Shown here: in pieces, positions 10,096-20,759 of the stretch
Layout: every line of letters begins with the position of its first letter
How positions within the stretch are numbered: position 1 is the first letter of the stretch
Origin: Sphingobacterium griseoflavum
GTDB taxonomy: Bacteria; Bacteroidota; Bacteroidia; Sphingobacteriales; Sphingobacteriaceae
Assembly: GCF_014653155.1 (NCBI RefSeq)
Contig: NZ_BNAF01000006.1
Coordinates: 124,001 to 188,000, forward strand
Length of the DNA stretch: 64,000 nucleotides
Direction of reading: 5' to 3'
Made by a program: the position numbers and the translations under genes
Notes under the pieces: generated by a model
Databases searched by the model: none
Told to the model about the DNA's origin: nothing
Seen by the model: only the letters and a program-made list of their open reading frames with translations

Positions 10096-11661
10096 ATGAA
10101 CAGGCGAACAGCTAAACTTCGAATTCTGCTATACACAGGTCTTGTTTTCTTTCTGATCGATGTGTATGCGCAGAAGGCATCAAACCCGCTAATTTTTTCC
10201 GACGTCCCAGATATGTCTATAATCCGGGTAGGCGACACATACTACATGAGCAGTACAACGATGCACCTAAATCCCGGCTTGCCCTTGATGAAGTCTAAAG
10301 ATTTGGTCAATTGGGAATTGTTTGGGTACGGACATACGTCTTTACAGGATATGGATGAACTTAATCTACATAACGGCAAAAGTACCTATGGCAGAGGGTC
10401 TTGGGCAAGCAGTCTCCGGTATCACAATGGTATGTATTACGTCAGTACGTTTGCGCAAACGACAGGGAAAACTTACGTATACATGACGAAAGACATAGAA
10501 AACGGGCCTTGGACCGCTAAGGAGTTCGAACCCATGATGCACGATCACACACTTTTCTTTGAGGGCGACAAAATCTACATGATATGGGGCGGAGGTAAGT
10601 TAAATATAGTCGAGCTGGAATCCGACTTTTCAGGTATTAAGCCTGAGACACAGCGCGTGCTGATCGAGAACGCCACATTGCCTAGTACACCGAAAGATAA
10701 ACAAGGCGGTCTTCCAGCAGAAGGTTCCCAACTTTTTAAAGTCAACGGTAAATATTACCTGTTTAATATATCGTGGCCTCCTGGTGGCATGCGCACCGTG
10801 ATCGTACACCGCGCCGACAAATTGGAAGGACCGTACGAAGGTCGTGTTGTTTTGCAGGATCAGGGTGTGGCCCAAGGTGGGCTCATCGACATGCCGGATG
10901 GTACGTGGTACGCCTATTTGTTTCAGGATCACGGTGCCGTTGGCCGCATCCCTTTCTTGGTACCTGTGACATGGGAAGATGGATGGCCCATGCTGGGAAT
11001 AGCGGGAAAAGTCCCCCGCGAACTTAATCTACCTGCCAGCAAGGGATTGATACCAGGAATTGTTAATTCGGATGACTTTAACCGGAAAAATGGAGATCCT
11101 GCATTGCCGCTCGTTTGGCAGTGGAATCATAATCCGGCTGATGATCTATGGTCGGTAACAGAGCGCAAAGGCTTTTTGCGGCTCAAAACAGGACGTGTTG
11201 ACGAACATTTTTTACACGCAAGAAATACCTTGACGCAACGGACATTTGGACCTACTTCTACTGCTTCGACCGCCTTGGAGCTATCGAACATGCAAGATGG
11301 CGATTTCGCAGGCCTTTCCTTACTACAAAAAAATTATGGTTTGGTAGGTGTGCGCATGGATGGAAACAAAAAGCTGCTAGTGATGATCAACGCGACGACG
11401 GGAACAGCGGAAGAAGCTGCACAGATACCTTTAGATAAGCAAAAAGTATACTTGAAAGCCGCATGTGACTTTACCAACAAAAAAGATATAGCGAACTTCT
11501 TCTATAGTCTTGACGGGAAAAATTGGATTCCAATCGGCACGCCGTTAAAGATGGCCTATACGATTCCACATTTTATGGGTTATCGCTTTGGCCTATTTAA
11601 CTACGCCACCAAGGTTGTAGGTGGCTACGTTGATTTTGATTATTTTAAAATCACCCCTTAG
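10096..11661 (+). CDS. GH43 beta-xylosidase/alpha-L-arabinofuranosidase with C-terminal beta-sandwich
   Basis: This 521-residue secreted enzyme has a signal peptide about 1-25. The five-bladed propeller holds the three GH43 carboxylates: a general base near PDMSIIR (Asp39), a pKa modulator in HDHTLFF (Asp150) and the acid in PAEGSQLF (Glu209). From about residue 325 a concanavalin-like domain (DDFNRKNGDPALPLVWQWN) matches the GH43_C2 domain of beta-xylosidases that shapes an exo-acting pocket. This architecture resembles the GH43_12-type exo-enzymes. It is one of three GH43-type genes in the same direction, 100 bp after GH95 and 33 bp before the next GH43. Confidence 0.92.
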   Translation: MNRRTAKLRILLYTGLVFFLIDVYAQKASNPLIFSDVPDMSIIRVGDTYYMSSTTMHLNPGLPLMKSKDLVNWELFGYGHTSLQDMDELNLHNGKSTYGRGSWASSLRYHNGMYYVSTFAQTTGKTYVYMTKDIENGPWTAKEFEPMMHDHTLFFEGDKIYMIWGGGKLNIVELESDFSGIKPETQRVLIENATLPSTPKDKQGGLPAEGSQLFKVNGKYYLFNISWPPGGMRTVIVHRADKLEGPYEGRVVLQDQGVAQGGLIDMPDGTWYAYLFQDHGAVGRIPFLVPVTWEDGWPMLGIAGKVPRELNLPASKGLIPGIVNSDDFNRKNGDPALPLVWQWNHNPADDLWSVTERKGFLRLKTGRVDEHFLHARNTLTQRTFGPTSTASTALELSNMQDGDFAGLSLLQKNYGLVGVRMDGNKKLLVMINATTGTAEEAAQIPLDKQKVYLKAACDFTNKKDIANFFYSLDGKNWIPIGTPLKMAYTIPHFMGYRFGLFNYATKVVGGYVDFDYFKITP

Positions 11662-11694
11662 TTAATCGCTCTTGTGTTAAAAAAAACGTGATCA

Positions 11695-13059
11695 ATGAAA
11701 AAACGCACCTTGTTTTGTGCAGCGTTGTCTATATTTCTCACTGGGAGAGTTTTTGGGCAAAACCCTATTGTGCAAACTACGTATACGGCCGACCCAGCAC
11801 CTTTAGTATATAACGATCGCTTGTACCTGTACACCACGCACGATGAAGATGAATCGACATGGTTCAATATGAATAACTGGAGGGTCTATTCTACGAATGA
11901 TATGGCTAATTGGACCGATCATGGCGTCATATTGCGCTATACCGATTTCGAATGGGCCAAAGGAGATGCCTGGGCGGCACAATGTGTGGAGAAAAATGGA
12001 AAATTTTATCTCTATGTACCGGCGATATCCAAATTCAATAACAAAGGAGCAATTGGGGTTGCTGTTGGCGATACGCCATTGGGCCCCTTTTATGATCCCC
12101 TCGGTAAACCGCTTGTTCAAAGTGACTGGGGGGATATTGATCCGACCGTATTTATTGATGACGACGGCGAAGCACATATGTACTGGGGCAATCCCAAATT
12201 AAAATATGTAAAGCTCAATGAAGATATGATCTCCTACAAAGGCAATATTGTCGAAGTTCCTATGACGGAGGCATCTTTCGGGAAACGAGATGGTGATCCA
12301 GAGCGGCCATCGAAGTATGAAGAGGGACCATGGCTGTATAAAAGGAACGATCATTATTACCTATTTTGGCCGGGAGGCCCACTACCTGAATTTATCGGTT
12401 ATTCGACGAGCAAATATGCCGAAGGCCCATGGACGTATGGAGGAATTGTCATGCCTGCGGAAGGCCGAGCTTTTACCAATCATCCCGGCGTAATCGATTT
12501 TCGGGGGAGAACGTATTTTTTCTATCATAATGGGGCATTACCTGGAGGTGGTGGATTTACACGTTCTGTTGCGGTTCAAGAACTTCAATTTAACGAAGAC
12601 GGGAGTATTGACCCGATGAAAATGACGGATGGTATCACCGAAGCAATAGCGACCATCAATCCTTATGAGCTTACGCAGGCGGAAACGATAAATTGGTCAG
12701 AAAATGTAAAATCCTTTCAAAACGGGAAAGTGGGCGTATTTATCAAAGCAAAAGTAGATGGAGCGTACACGCGTGTCAAAAGCGTAGATTTCGGACAAAC
12801 GGGGGCGTCTACTTTTGTTGCGCGCGTGGGTACCACACATAACAGTGGCATTACAATGGAGGTTAGAAGCGGATCAGTAGAAGGAAAGCTATTTGCAACG
12901 GTGAAAGTACCTTTAACGGGTGGCGATAACCGATGGCAATTGGTAGAAACAAAATTACGGCAAACGATTGTTGGTAAGCATGATCTCTATTTTGTGTTTA
13001 AAGGACAAGTCCCTTCCAATGTGATGTACTTCGATTGCTGGAAATTTGTTAAAGATTAG
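11695..13059 (+). CDS. GH43 enzyme with C-terminal CBM6
   Basis: The protein has 454 residues with a signal peptide about 1-21. The propeller starts [24 protein letters not shown] (base Asp33), has the modulator in [19 protein letters not shown] (Asp149) and the acid in [10 protein letters not shown] (about Glu210). The last 130 residues (from ETINWSENV) form a CBM6 beta-sandwich, with the family's closing [12 protein letters not shown]43-CBM6 proteins are commonly arabinofuranosidases or xylosidases anchored to xylan by the CBM. The gene is separated by only 3 bp from the downstream esterase gene, so the two are co-translated or at least co-transcribed. Confidence 0.93.
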   Translation: MKKRTLFCAALSIFLTGRVFGQNPIVQTTYTADPAPLVYNDRLYLYTTHDEDESTWFNMNNWRVYSTNDMANWTDHGVILRYTDFEWAKGDAWAAQCVEKNGKFYLYVPAISKFNNKGAIGVAVGDTPLGPFYDPLGKPLVQSDWGDIDPTVFIDDDGEAHMYWGNPKLKYVKLNEDMISYKGNIVEVPMTEASFGKRDGDPERPSKYEEGPWLYKRNDHYYLFWPGGPLPEFIGYSTSKYAEGPWTYGGIVMPAEGRAFTNHPGVIDFRGRTYFFYHNGALPGGGGFTRSVAVQELQFNEDGSIDPMKMTDGITEAIATINPYELTQAETINWSENVKSFQNGKVGVFIKAKVDGAYTRVKSVDFGQTGASTFVARVGTTHNSGITMEVRSGSVEGKLFATVKVPLTGGDNRWQLVETKLRQTIVGKHDLYFVFKGQVPSNVMYFDCWKFVKD

Positions 13060-13062
13060 CAT

Positions 13063-15015
13063 ATGGCGAATCATCTAAGCTTTTATAGCATCGGGCTGTT
13101 TAACTGTAAGCGCAAATCGTTGTTAAAGATTCTTTGCGCCATGACGGCTGTTATAGCGCTGTGTGTACCGCTATCTGCGAAGGCATCTGTCCGGCTTCCC
13201 GAATTGATAAGCGACCGCATGGTATTGCAGCGGGATACCAAGCTTAGCATTTGGGGATGGGCTGATAGCGGTGAAAAGGTAACGGTACGTTTTCGCGATG
13301 TATATTATGAGACTGAGGCTGATGCCGACGGCACATGGGCGGTCGAGTTGCCTCCTCAACCACATGGTGGCCCATTTATCATGGAAATCAATGAAATCAT
13401 TATCCGAGATTTGCTGATTGGCGATGTCTGGCTTTGCTCTGGGCAGTCCAACATGGAAACACCTATTGTAAGACTGGTTGATGCTTATCCCGAGATCAAT
13501 GTGTCGAACAACCACATGATCCGCTATTTTAAGGTGCCCACGCAAAATAGCGTACAGTCTGTGCAAGAGAATATGGGGAAGGGTGCCAGCTGGCATTCTG
13601 CAATCGCATCCGATGTGATGAGCTGGACAGCGCTTGCCTATTTTTTCGCGCAGGAAGCCTATCAGCATACAGGCGTGCCGGTAGGCATGCTGGTTTCGAG
13701 TCTTGGTGGTAGCCATATCGAAAGCTGGATCAGCCAGGAAAGCCTGAAAGAATTCCCCTCGCTTTTGGTTGACCGAGATGCGTTGGATAATCTCCGCATC
13801 ATAGGCCAGGACAAGGGGATCGACAAATGGATAAAGCCCGAATGGAACGATCGCGATTGGGGTAGCGTAGAGATACCCGGCGATTGGCTCTCACAGGGCA
13901 TTAAGGCAAAGGGGGTTGTCTATTTTAGGAAGACATTTGATGTGCCAAACAATAAAGAAGGACGTCATGCAAAGTTGTATATGGGAACCATGTCCGATAG
14001 TGATTCGGTGTTCGTCAATGGCCATTTGGTTGGCGCTACATCATATATGTACCCACCTCGCAAATACGACATACCGGCAGGTGTGTTGCGCGCCGGCGGG
14101 AATAACATAACCGTTAGGCTACGCGCAAATGCTGGAAACGGTGCTTTTATTCCCGAGAAAGTATATCAGATAAAAGGAGATGGTTTTGAAGTTGATCTAT
14201 CCGGCACATGGAAATATAGGGTAGGGATAGACCTTAGTTATGCGAAAAACTATCAAGATCGCCTTCAAAACCTCGGATCTGCTGGCTCTGGGTTATACAA
14301 TGGCATGATTTACCCTATTCGGGATTATGCGATCAAAGGGGTTATTTGGTACCAAGGCGAATCGAACAGTGGGCAACCGAAATTTTACCAACGCTATTTA
14401 GAACTTCTCTTGGATGATTGGAGAACACTTTTGCGGCGCCCAGATCTCCCATTCCTATTGATGCAACTTCCCAATTTTATGGCGAGACAACGACAACCGT
14501 CCGAATCCGGATGGGCGGCCATTCGGGAGGCTCAGTTTAAGGTTGCTCTGCAGGATGCTCATACGGCATTGGCCGTGGCATACGATATCGGCGAATGGAA
14601 TGATATCCATCCACTAAATAAAAAAGATATGGCTAAGCGGCTTTTTTTGGGCGCCCGAAAGCTTGTATACAAAGATAAGATCGTTAGCTCCGGGCCCCTT
14701 TATACACAGATGGAGATACAGGAGGACAAAATCGTCCTACATTTTGCGGAAATAGGTGGGGGGCTTACGAGTCGGGATGGTCAATCGCTAAGGCACTTCG
14801 CGATTGCTGGTGAAGACCGCAAATTCGTTTGGGGGAATGCAGTGGTCAAAGGAGACCGGGTGATCGTGAGCCATCCGCAGATCAAAAATCCAGTAGCGGT
14901 GAGGTATGCTTGGAGCGATAATCCGGAAGCAGCCAACCTCATCAATAAAGAAGGTTTACTGGCCTCGCCTTTTCGAACAGATCAATGGGAAGTACATGAT
15001 GAACTTAGAAAATAA
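13063..15015 (+). CDS. SGNH/SIAE-type carbohydrate O-acetylesterase with internal jelly-roll insert
   Basis: The 650-residue protein belongs to the sialate-O-acetylesterase-like (DUF303/SASA) SGNH superfamily, which in xylan-type PULs removes O-acetyl groups. The signal peptide is unusually long (about 42 residues). Motifs are LCSGQSNME (Ser129 in GQSN is the expected nucleophile), GVIWYQGESN, and a late Asp-x-x-His-type block WNDIHPLNKKDM. Between about residues 245 and 385 a beta-jelly-roll (VYFRKTFDVP..KLYMGTMSDSDSVFVNG) interrupts the hydrolase fold, as in other SIAE-like enzymes. It starts 3 bp after the GH43-CBM6 stop and ends 8 bp before the next start. The polysaccharide acceptor is inferred from neighbours. 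Confidence 0.88.
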   Translation: MANHLSFYSIGLFNCKRKSLLKILCAMTAVIALCVPLSAKASVRLPELISDRMVLQRDTKLSIWGWADSGEKVTVRFRDVYYETEADADGTWAVELPPQPHGGPFIMEINEIIIRDLLIGDVWLCSGQSNMETPIVRLVDAYPEINVSNNHMIRYFKVPTQNSVQSVQENMGKGASWHSAIASDVMSWTALAYFFAQEAYQHTGVPVGMLVSSLGGSHIESWISQESLKEFPSLLVDRDALDNLRIIGQDKGIDKWIKPEWNDRDWGSVEIPGDWLSQGIKAKGVVYFRKTFDVPNNKEGRHAKLYMGTMSDSDSVFVNGHLVGATSYMYPPRKYDIPAGVLRAGGNNITVRLRANAGNGAFIPEKVYQIKGDGFEVDLSGTWKYRVGIDLSYAKNYQDRLQNLGSAGSGLYNGMIYPIRDYAIKGVIWYQGESNSGQPKFYQRYLELLLDDWRTLLRRPDLPFLLMQLPNFMARQRQPSESGWAAIREAQFKVALQDAHTALAVAYDIGEWNDIHPLNKKDMAKRLFLGARKLVYKDKIVSSGPLYTQMEIQEDKIVLHFAEIGGGLTSRDGQSLRHFAIAGEDRKFVWGNAVVKGDRVIVSHPQIKNPVAVRYAWSDNPEAANLINKEGLLASPFRTDQWEVHDELRK

Positions 15016-15023
15016 TACGAGTT

Positions 15024-17123
15024 ATGATAAGATATAGATTAAAATGGAAAGTAGCACATAAATCGGCTATATTGGGCGTAGCGATGTTATGCGTCTACCC
15101 ACTTTTTGGACAGACACCCTCGCCGGCAACAAAAAAAATGACAGATAGATTTGTCCACCGAGCCGCCGGGAACCCGTACTTGCCCCTTTGGGAACATTTG
15201 CCGGACGGCGAGCCGCGCGTTTTCGAAGATCCCGATCAACCCGGCAAATACCGCGCTTATATTGTCGGTTCACATGATCTGCGCTACACAAGCTATTGCG
15301 GCCCTGATATTCGCATGTGGTCGGCCCCTGTCGAAGATTTATCCAGTTGGCGGGATGAGGGGCCTATTTTCACTTACGAAATCGATGGACAGTGGGATGT
15401 CATGTACGCGCCTGATTTGGTAGAAGTGAAACGACGCGATGGGACAAAAGAATACTACTTATACCCGCACAGCCGAGGGCCGAATCGTGAAGCAATGGTT
15501 GCCAAAGGCGAACGTCCGGATGGCCCTTTCACGCCGATCAACCTCACTGAGGATGGAACTCGAACGGTATCTGGAAGCATATTAGGTTTTGATCCGGCTA
15601 TTTTTATAGAACAGATTGATGACCCGAACGATCGCGATTTTAATATCGGATTTAGGGCTTATGCCTATTGGGGCTTTCAGCGATCGCTAGCAGCAGAGTT
15701 AGACCAGAACACGATGTATAGCGTTCGTCCAGGTACCCAAGTGATTGATCGCTTCATTCCGGCCAGTGCACGATACGGTGTATTGCGCGATCCAGCAGGA
15801 ACAATATTCAACCATATCCTCCCCGGCGAGGATCTCGGATCATTTAATTTCTTTGAAGCCTCTTCTATTCGGAAAGTGGGAAATAAATATGTATCGGTTT
15901 ACAGTGGTTATTCAGGCCCCGAGTATGGCTTAGGGAGCTCCAACTCCACACTCCGCTATTTGGTTGGTGATTCTCCTTTGGGGCCATGGAAAAGCGGTGG
16001 CGTGCTCGTAGATTCGCGCGGACCTGTGCTGAACCAAGACGGAACGGCACTGGAAATTACAAACGGTGGACATAATACACACGGCAGTATCGAGTCGATC
16101 AACGATCAATGGTATGTTTTTTACCATAGACCACCCAGAAATTTTGGTTTTGCCCGCCAAGCGGTCGTTGCACCTATCCACGTCGAATGGGACGAGGTAC
16201 CCGTTGCAAAAGGCGGTACGGTACGTATACGTGCGTTTGACCCCTATGGGGATGATTACAAATGGACAGCAAAAGATCGTCAAGGGAAAGAATATACGGG
16301 CGCAGAGGTTACCTCCGAAGGTTTTCATATGTATGGCCTTGATCCTTACCAATACTACAGTGCGGGGTATGCAAGCTACCTTTCAAATGTTGGAAGCCAG
16401 CAAGATTCGTGGGATATTTGGGATAACCATATGCCTATTAAAGTCAAGAATAGCGATATAATTGGATACAAGTATTTTGGATTTGGGGGCTTGGACAAAG
16501 CTCAGCACGGCCTGAAAGCATTCAAGGGAACGGCAGCAGGCAACCAAACGGCTTTCAACTTATTTTTGATACCGAAGACTACGGAGGCCTTCAAGGTGAA
16601 TGTTTGGTTAGATGGTCCATGGGATAACGCAACCTGGAAAGGGAAAAAGATCGGCGAGATTGCCGTGCCGGCTAATACTATCGCAAAAGAAAGGAGGTTC
16701 ACGATCGATGTGTCACAGTTTGTAGATGATTTGGAAGAAAAACATGCTGTGTTTCTCGTAGCGGAAGGATCGGGGGATCAGCAACTTTTTGAATTGAGTG
16801 GTCTTGGATTTAGTTCGAAAAACACGCCGCTTGCGCGTCCGAAAATTCCGACAGTAAAAATAGCAGTAGACGGGCAAGTTATCGAGTTGCCATCCCATCC
16901 GGTCAGATCGACGAACCAAAATGGGATCACAGCGTACGATATCTACGAAACCACCTATAAGCTTCCTCAAAGCTCTACCGCAGTACCAACGGTACGTGCA
17001 ACGAGCGATCATGACGATGTGAAAATATCTGTTGAACAGGCTTCAGACCGGTTCGGGACTGCTATCGCGATATTTGACTACAATGGTGTCATCAAGACCT
17101 ACCGCATACATTATTCATCTTAA
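15024..17123 (+). CDS. GH43-like five-bladed propeller glycosidase, large form
   Basis: This 699-residue exported protein has a signal peptide about 1-30. The catalytic propeller is recognisable from EPRVFEDPDQPGKYRAYI, WDVMYAPDLVEVKRRDG, GFDPAIFIEQIDDP and FNFFEASSIRKVGNKYVSVY, with Asp in the YAPDL/GFDPA strands and Glu in FEASS as likely catalytic carboxylates. After about residue 400 there is a carbohydrate-binding-like beta-sandwich region and a C-terminal domain (ITAYDIYETTYKLPQ) not recognised with confidence. Subfamily is unclear; it differs from the two other GH43 proteins here, suggesting a different linkage. It lies in the same run of closely spaced genes, with a 49-bp gap to the GH3 gene. 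Confidence 0.8.
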   Translation: MIRYRLKWKVAHKSAILGVAMLCVYPLFGQTPSPATKKMTDRFVHRAAGNPYLPLWEHLPDGEPRVFEDPDQPGKYRAYIVGSHDLRYTSYCGPDIRMWSAPVEDLSSWRDEGPIFTYEIDGQWDVMYAPDLVEVKRRDGTKEYYLYPHSRGPNREAMVAKGERPDGPFTPINLTEDGTRTVSGSILGFDPAIFIEQIDDPNDRDFNIGFRAYAYWGFQRSLAAELDQNTMYSVRPGTQVIDRFIPASARYGVLRDPAGTIFNHILPGEDLGSFNFFEASSIRKVGNKYVSVYSGYSGPEYGLGSSNSTLRYLVGDSPLGPWKSGGVLVDSRGPVLNQDGTALEITNGGHNTHGSIESINDQWYVFYHRPPRNFGFARQAVVAPIHVEWDEVPVAKGGTVRIRAFDPYGDDYKWTAKDRQGKEYTGAEVTSEGFHMYGLDPYQYYSAGYASYLSNVGSQQDSWDIWDNHMPIKVKNSDIIGYKYFGFGGLDKAQHGLKAFKGTAAGNQTAFNLFLIPKTTEAFKVNVWLDGPWDNATWKGKKIGEIAVPANTIAKERRFTIDVSQFVDDLEEKHAVFLVAEGSGDQQLFELSGLGFSSKNTPLARPKIPTVKIAVDGQVIELPSHPVRSTNQNGITAYDIYETTYKLPQSSTAVPTVRATSDHDDVKISVEQASDRFGTAIAIFDYNGVIKTYRIHYSS

Positions 17124-17172
17124 GAAATAATTAGGGAGTCGTTGCACAGCCCCGCCCATAAAGTATACACTT

Positions 17173-19818
17173 ATGAAATTATCTATGAAGTATCTTTTTC
17201 TTGCGCTCACTGCACTTACCTTTTTTGCAAGCTGCCAAAGCACGAAAACGGTGAAATATCCATTTCGGGATCCTGATCTTCCCTTGGAGAAACGTATTGA
17301 CAATTTAGTGAGTCTGCTTTCGCTTGATGAGAAGGTCGGACTGATGATGAATAGCTCCAAGGCTGTTCCGCGTCTCGAGATCCCCGCTTACGACTGGTGG
17401 AACGAAGCCTTGCACGGTGTTGCACGCGCGGGAAAAGCCACCGTATTTCCGCAAGCGATCGGCATGGCCGCTACTTGGAACACAGAAAAGCATTACGAAA
17501 CGTTTAACATCATTTCTGATGAAGCACGTGCGAAATACAACGAAGCGATCGCAGCGGATGAACGCGGACGCTATTACGGATTATCCTTTTGGACACCGAA
17601 TATCAATATCTTTCGGGATCCACGATGGGGAAGGGGACAAGAAACCTACGGCGAGGATCCCTATTTGACGACACAATTCGGACTGGCGACAGTAAAGGGC
17701 TTGCAGGGCGACGATTCAACCTATTTTAAAACCCATGCCTGTGCGAAACATTACGCCGTGCATAGTGGACCCGAATGGAATAGGCATTCTTATGATGCCG
17801 TTGTATCTGAGCGCGATCTGTGGGAAACGTATCTTCCCGCTTTCAAAGCTTTGGTACAAAAAGGTAATGTGCAGGAGGTGATGTGCGCTTATAACGCTTT
17901 TGAAGGAAAGCCCTGCTGCGGAAGCGATAAACTCTTGCAGCAGATTTTACGTGACGACTGGGGATTCGATGGCATGGTGGTATCCGATTGCTGGGCCATC
18001 AATGACTTTTATGAAAAAGATCATCACCAAACGCACGAAACACCTGAAGACGCCGTTACTGCTGCTGTCATCGCAACGACAGATTTGGAGTGCGGAACTG
18101 CTTACGAGCACCTTATAGCAGCTGTTAAGGCCAATTTGATTTCAGAGGCGCAGATTGATGTTTCGCTACGCCGTGTACTGCGCGGGTGGTTTCAGTTAGG
18201 CATGTTTGATCCCCCGGAAAACTCACCATGGCACGATCTTTCTTATGATATTGTAGCGTCTGACAAACACCGGCAACAGGCATTAGACGTAGCCCGCCAA
18301 TCGATGACATTACTCAAGAATGACCGGCAGACATTACCTTTACGTAAAGACCTCAAGCGGATTGCGGTAGTGGGTGCCAATGCGACGGATAGCTTGATGC
18401 TTTGGGGGAATTACAACGGTACTCCGGTATCGACGGTTACGATTCTTGATGGAATTCGTCAGAAAGTTCCCGGTACGGAAGTAATTTTCGAAAGAGGAAG
18501 CGATTTGGTCGACCCTTGGGTAAAAACTTCACTTTATGATTCGTTTATCGCAAAGGAGAACGGCAAAAAAGGCTTGGAAGTAGCCTTCTACAACAACAAT
18601 TCATTGGAAGGGGATCCTGTCCTGACCACGATTAACGGTCTCGGTATCGAGTATAGCAATCGCGGAGGCACGGCGTTGGCGCAAGGCGTACATATGGAGC
18701 ATACATCAACACGTATTTCCGGAATTTTTGTGGCACCCTATACCGGAGAGGTTGTGTTTAAAGCCAATGCATACGATGGGTATGTGTTGAAGATAGACGG
18801 AAAGGAAGTTGCGCGAAAGCAGGGCGAATCTGCTATACAGGGCGAGGAGTATGTTATAAAGGTAGAGCGTGGCAAATCATATCCAATCATTATGGAACAC
18901 CGGCAAATGGGTAAGATTAATATCATTGGACTTTCCGTGTACAGAAAAGAGCGTGCAGAATTTTCTAAACTTACTGCGCGATTGAAAGATGTGGATGCCA
19001 TCATCTATGTGGGCGGGCTTTCTCCGCAATTGGAAGGTGAGGAAATGTATGTTGACTTTGATGGATTTCGGGGTGGAGATCGAACGGCGATTGATTTGCC
19101 CGAAGTGCAACGCGCGTTATTAGCGGCATTGCGCAAGACGGGTAAACCGGTCACATTCGTGCTGTGTACCGGGAGTTCGCTTGCATTGGCGCAGGATGAA
19201 TCAAATTATGATGCGCTGTTGTGTGCTTGGTATGCCGGCGAAAAGGCAGGAATTGCAGTTGCCGACGTTCTGTTTGGTGATTATAATCCGGCTGGAAGGC
19301 TTCCAGTCACGTTCTACAAATCGCTGGATCAATTGGATAATGCCCTAACGAAGGACGATAGTTCCCGGCAGGGTTTTGAAAATTATGACATGCAGGGCCG
19401 GACATACCGCTACATGAAAGATAAACCATTATACGCATTTGGTCATGGTCTTAGCTTTTCAAAGTTCCGGTATGATAAGCCTCTCAAGGTGCCAGTGCAG
19501 ATCGATGGTAAGAACGGACTTGAAATTGTTTTGCCCGTAGAAAACAGTTCTGCGGTAGATGGCGAGGAAGTGGTACAGGTTTATGTACGTCGCAACGATG
19601 ACCCCAACGCACCGAACAAATCACTGCAGGCATTTCAACGAGTAGCTGTGGCGGCAGGACAAAAAGAACAAGTGAAATTGTCTATCGGTGCAGAAGCGTT
19701 CATGTTTTATGATCGTTCAAAGCGAGGCTTAACGCTCAAACCGGGAAATTACACGCTACTGTATGGGGGGACGTCTGATGAGGGAAATTTAAAAAGCGTT
19801 AGTGTTCAGGTGCTATAA
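17173..19818 (+). CDS. GH3 beta-xylosidase/beta-glucosidase lipoprotein with PA14 insert
   Basis: The 881-residue enzyme has an SPII signal ending FFASC (lipid Cys21), so it is probably anchored in a membrane facing the periplasm. The N-terminal TIM barrel has WWNEALHGVARAG, FWTPNINIFRDPRWGRGQE and the nucleophile Asp272 in GMVVSDCW. The C-terminal alpha/beta sandwich is interrupted by a PA14 domain at about 466-575 (GIFVAPYTGEVVFKANAYDGY). GGLSPQLEGEEM follows, and an Fn3-like domain closes the protein. The DPRWGRGQETYGEDPYLT motif and the layout match xylan 1,4-beta-xylosidases of the XylB/Bxl group, though beta-glucosidases share it. It is the last gene of the enzyme run and would release xylose from oligosaccharides. 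Confidence 0.93.
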   Translation: MKLSMKYLFLALTALTFFASCQSTKTVKYPFRDPDLPLEKRIDNLVSLLSLDEKVGLMMNSSKAVPRLEIPAYDWWNEALHGVARAGKATVFPQAIGMAATWNTEKHYETFNIISDEARAKYNEAIAADERGRYYGLSFWTPNINIFRDPRWGRGQETYGEDPYLTTQFGLATVKGLQGDDSTYFKTHACAKHYAVHSGPEWNRHSYDAVVSERDLWETYLPAFKALVQKGNVQEVMCAYNAFEGKPCCGSDKLLQQILRDDWGFDGMVVSDCWAINDFYEKDHHQTHETPEDAVTAAVIATTDLECGTAYEHLIAAVKANLISEAQIDVSLRRVLRGWFQLGMFDPPENSPWHDLSYDIVASDKHRQQALDVARQSMTLLKNDRQTLPLRKDLKRIAVVGANATDSLMLWGNYNGTPVSTVTILDGIRQKVPGTEVIFERGSDLVDPWVKTSLYDSFIAKENGKKGLEVAFYNNNSLEGDPVLTTINGLGIEYSNRGGTALAQGVHMEHTSTRISGIFVAPYTGEVVFKANAYDGYVLKIDGKEVARKQGESAIQGEEYVIKVERGKSYPIIMEHRQMGKINIIGLSVYRKERAEFSKLTARLKDVDAIIYVGGLSPQLEGEEMYVDFDGFRGGDRTAIDLPEVQRALLAALRKTGKPVTFVLCTGSSLALAQDESNYDALLCAWYAGEKAGIAVADVLFGDYNPAGRLPVTFYKSLDQLDNALTKDDSSRQGFENYDMQGRTYRYMKDKPLYAFGHGLSFSKFRYDKPLKVPVQIDGKNGLEIVLPVENSSAVDGEEVVQVYVRRNDDPNAPNKSLQAFQRVAVAAGQKEQVKLSIGAEAFMFYDRSKRGLTLKPGNYTLLYGGTSDEGNLKSVSVQVL

Positions 19819-19917
19819 CGTTACCGGAGACAGAAGGGCAGTTCCATGCACGCGGGGAGAAGGCTTGAAAACTGGCCAAATCCACTAGTGATACGTATAG
19901 ACGCCTACAGCTATAAA

Positions 19918-19962
19918 CAATAATATTTGCCCGTATCAATTTGATGCTGGCAAATATTATTG
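19918..19962. terminator. Bidirectional terminator between the GH3 and TetR genes
   Basis: A perfect 14-bp inverted repeat (19918-19931 and 19949-19962) contains an inner 5-bp repeat (19935-19939/19941-19945), so almost the entire stretch can pair. It is AT-rich and lies where the two convergent genes end; the TetR stop codon (19957-19959) is inside the right arm. Confidence 0.65.
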
Positions 19963-20544
19963 CAGTTCGTCAATAAGCCGATCGATACATGCTGTTACGC
20001 GCCTGCGATCGGATTCGTCTTTAATATTTAATCCACAAAATGTTGTGCCGACGGCTCTAGCGTGCGTATTAAGGTAGTAAATCCCGGCGACAAGCAAGGC
20101 AAATAATGGTGTGGCATCCTGCTTGAAATTGTTGATGGAGTTTACCGCATTGATCAACTGGTTACCAAGCTCTTCACGCTCCATTACAATTCCCTTAAGC
20201 ACATCATTATTCCCCGCCAATTCCCAAATGATCATTTGCTTCAGCAAATCACTTTCGTAAATCTGGTTGAATTGATCATTTAAAATTTCCTTTACGTCTT
20301 TTTTATCGAAATTCTCAGGCGCAGCTTTATGATTCAACCAAAAATCCTTCGATCGAAGATATTCCTTAATGAGATTATCAAAATCGCCAAAATGAAAGTA
20401 TATCAGCTTCTTATCAACCCCCGAGGCAGCTTCCACCTTGGTAACTTTCAATTCTGTGAAGCCTTCTGTCTCCAAAATATGACCCACCGCATCCAATAAT
20501 TTTTGCTTGGTTTTTATGGCTCTCGCCGACTGCTTTCTTTCCAT
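19957..20544 (-). CDS. TetR/AcrR-family transcriptional regulator
   Basis: The 195-residue protein has an N-terminal TetR HTH: KTKQKLLDAVGHILETEG, then LKVTKVEAASGVDKKLIYFHFG (about 25-50), where GVDKKLIYFHFGDF is the recognition helix and following turn. The C-terminal helical ligand and dimer domain is not assignable. No efflux or enzyme gene is adjacent that would indicate a ligand; the neighbours are a convergent GH3 gene and a PAS kinase. The start ATG is followed by a basic stretch MERKQSARAIKTKQK, normal for the family. Confidence 0.88.
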   Translation of the reverse strand: MERKQSARAIKTKQKLLDAVGHILETEGFTELKVTKVEAASGVDKKLIYFHFGDFDNLIKEYLRSKDFWLNHKAAPENFDKKDVKEILNDQFNQIYESDLLKQMIIWELAGNNDVLKGIVMEREELGNQLINAVNSINNFKQDATPLFALLVAGIYYLNTHARAVGTTFCGLNIKDESDRRRVTACIDRLIDELQ

Positions 20545-20759
20545 AGCAATAAAAGTAAAAAAAAAATCGTATCAAAAAATTTATTGCTTATCATATGTAG
20601 CGCAAAATTTACATCTTCAGCGATGTACGACTGCCATACACATCTACAGGAATGCATTCTTTAATGATAAAGCGCTAACCTTTGATTGGGATTAATTCAC
20701 TGATTTGATGCACGGTGCTGTGCGTTTGCGATGCTTGCTGCTGACCGAAAAAACAGCGA

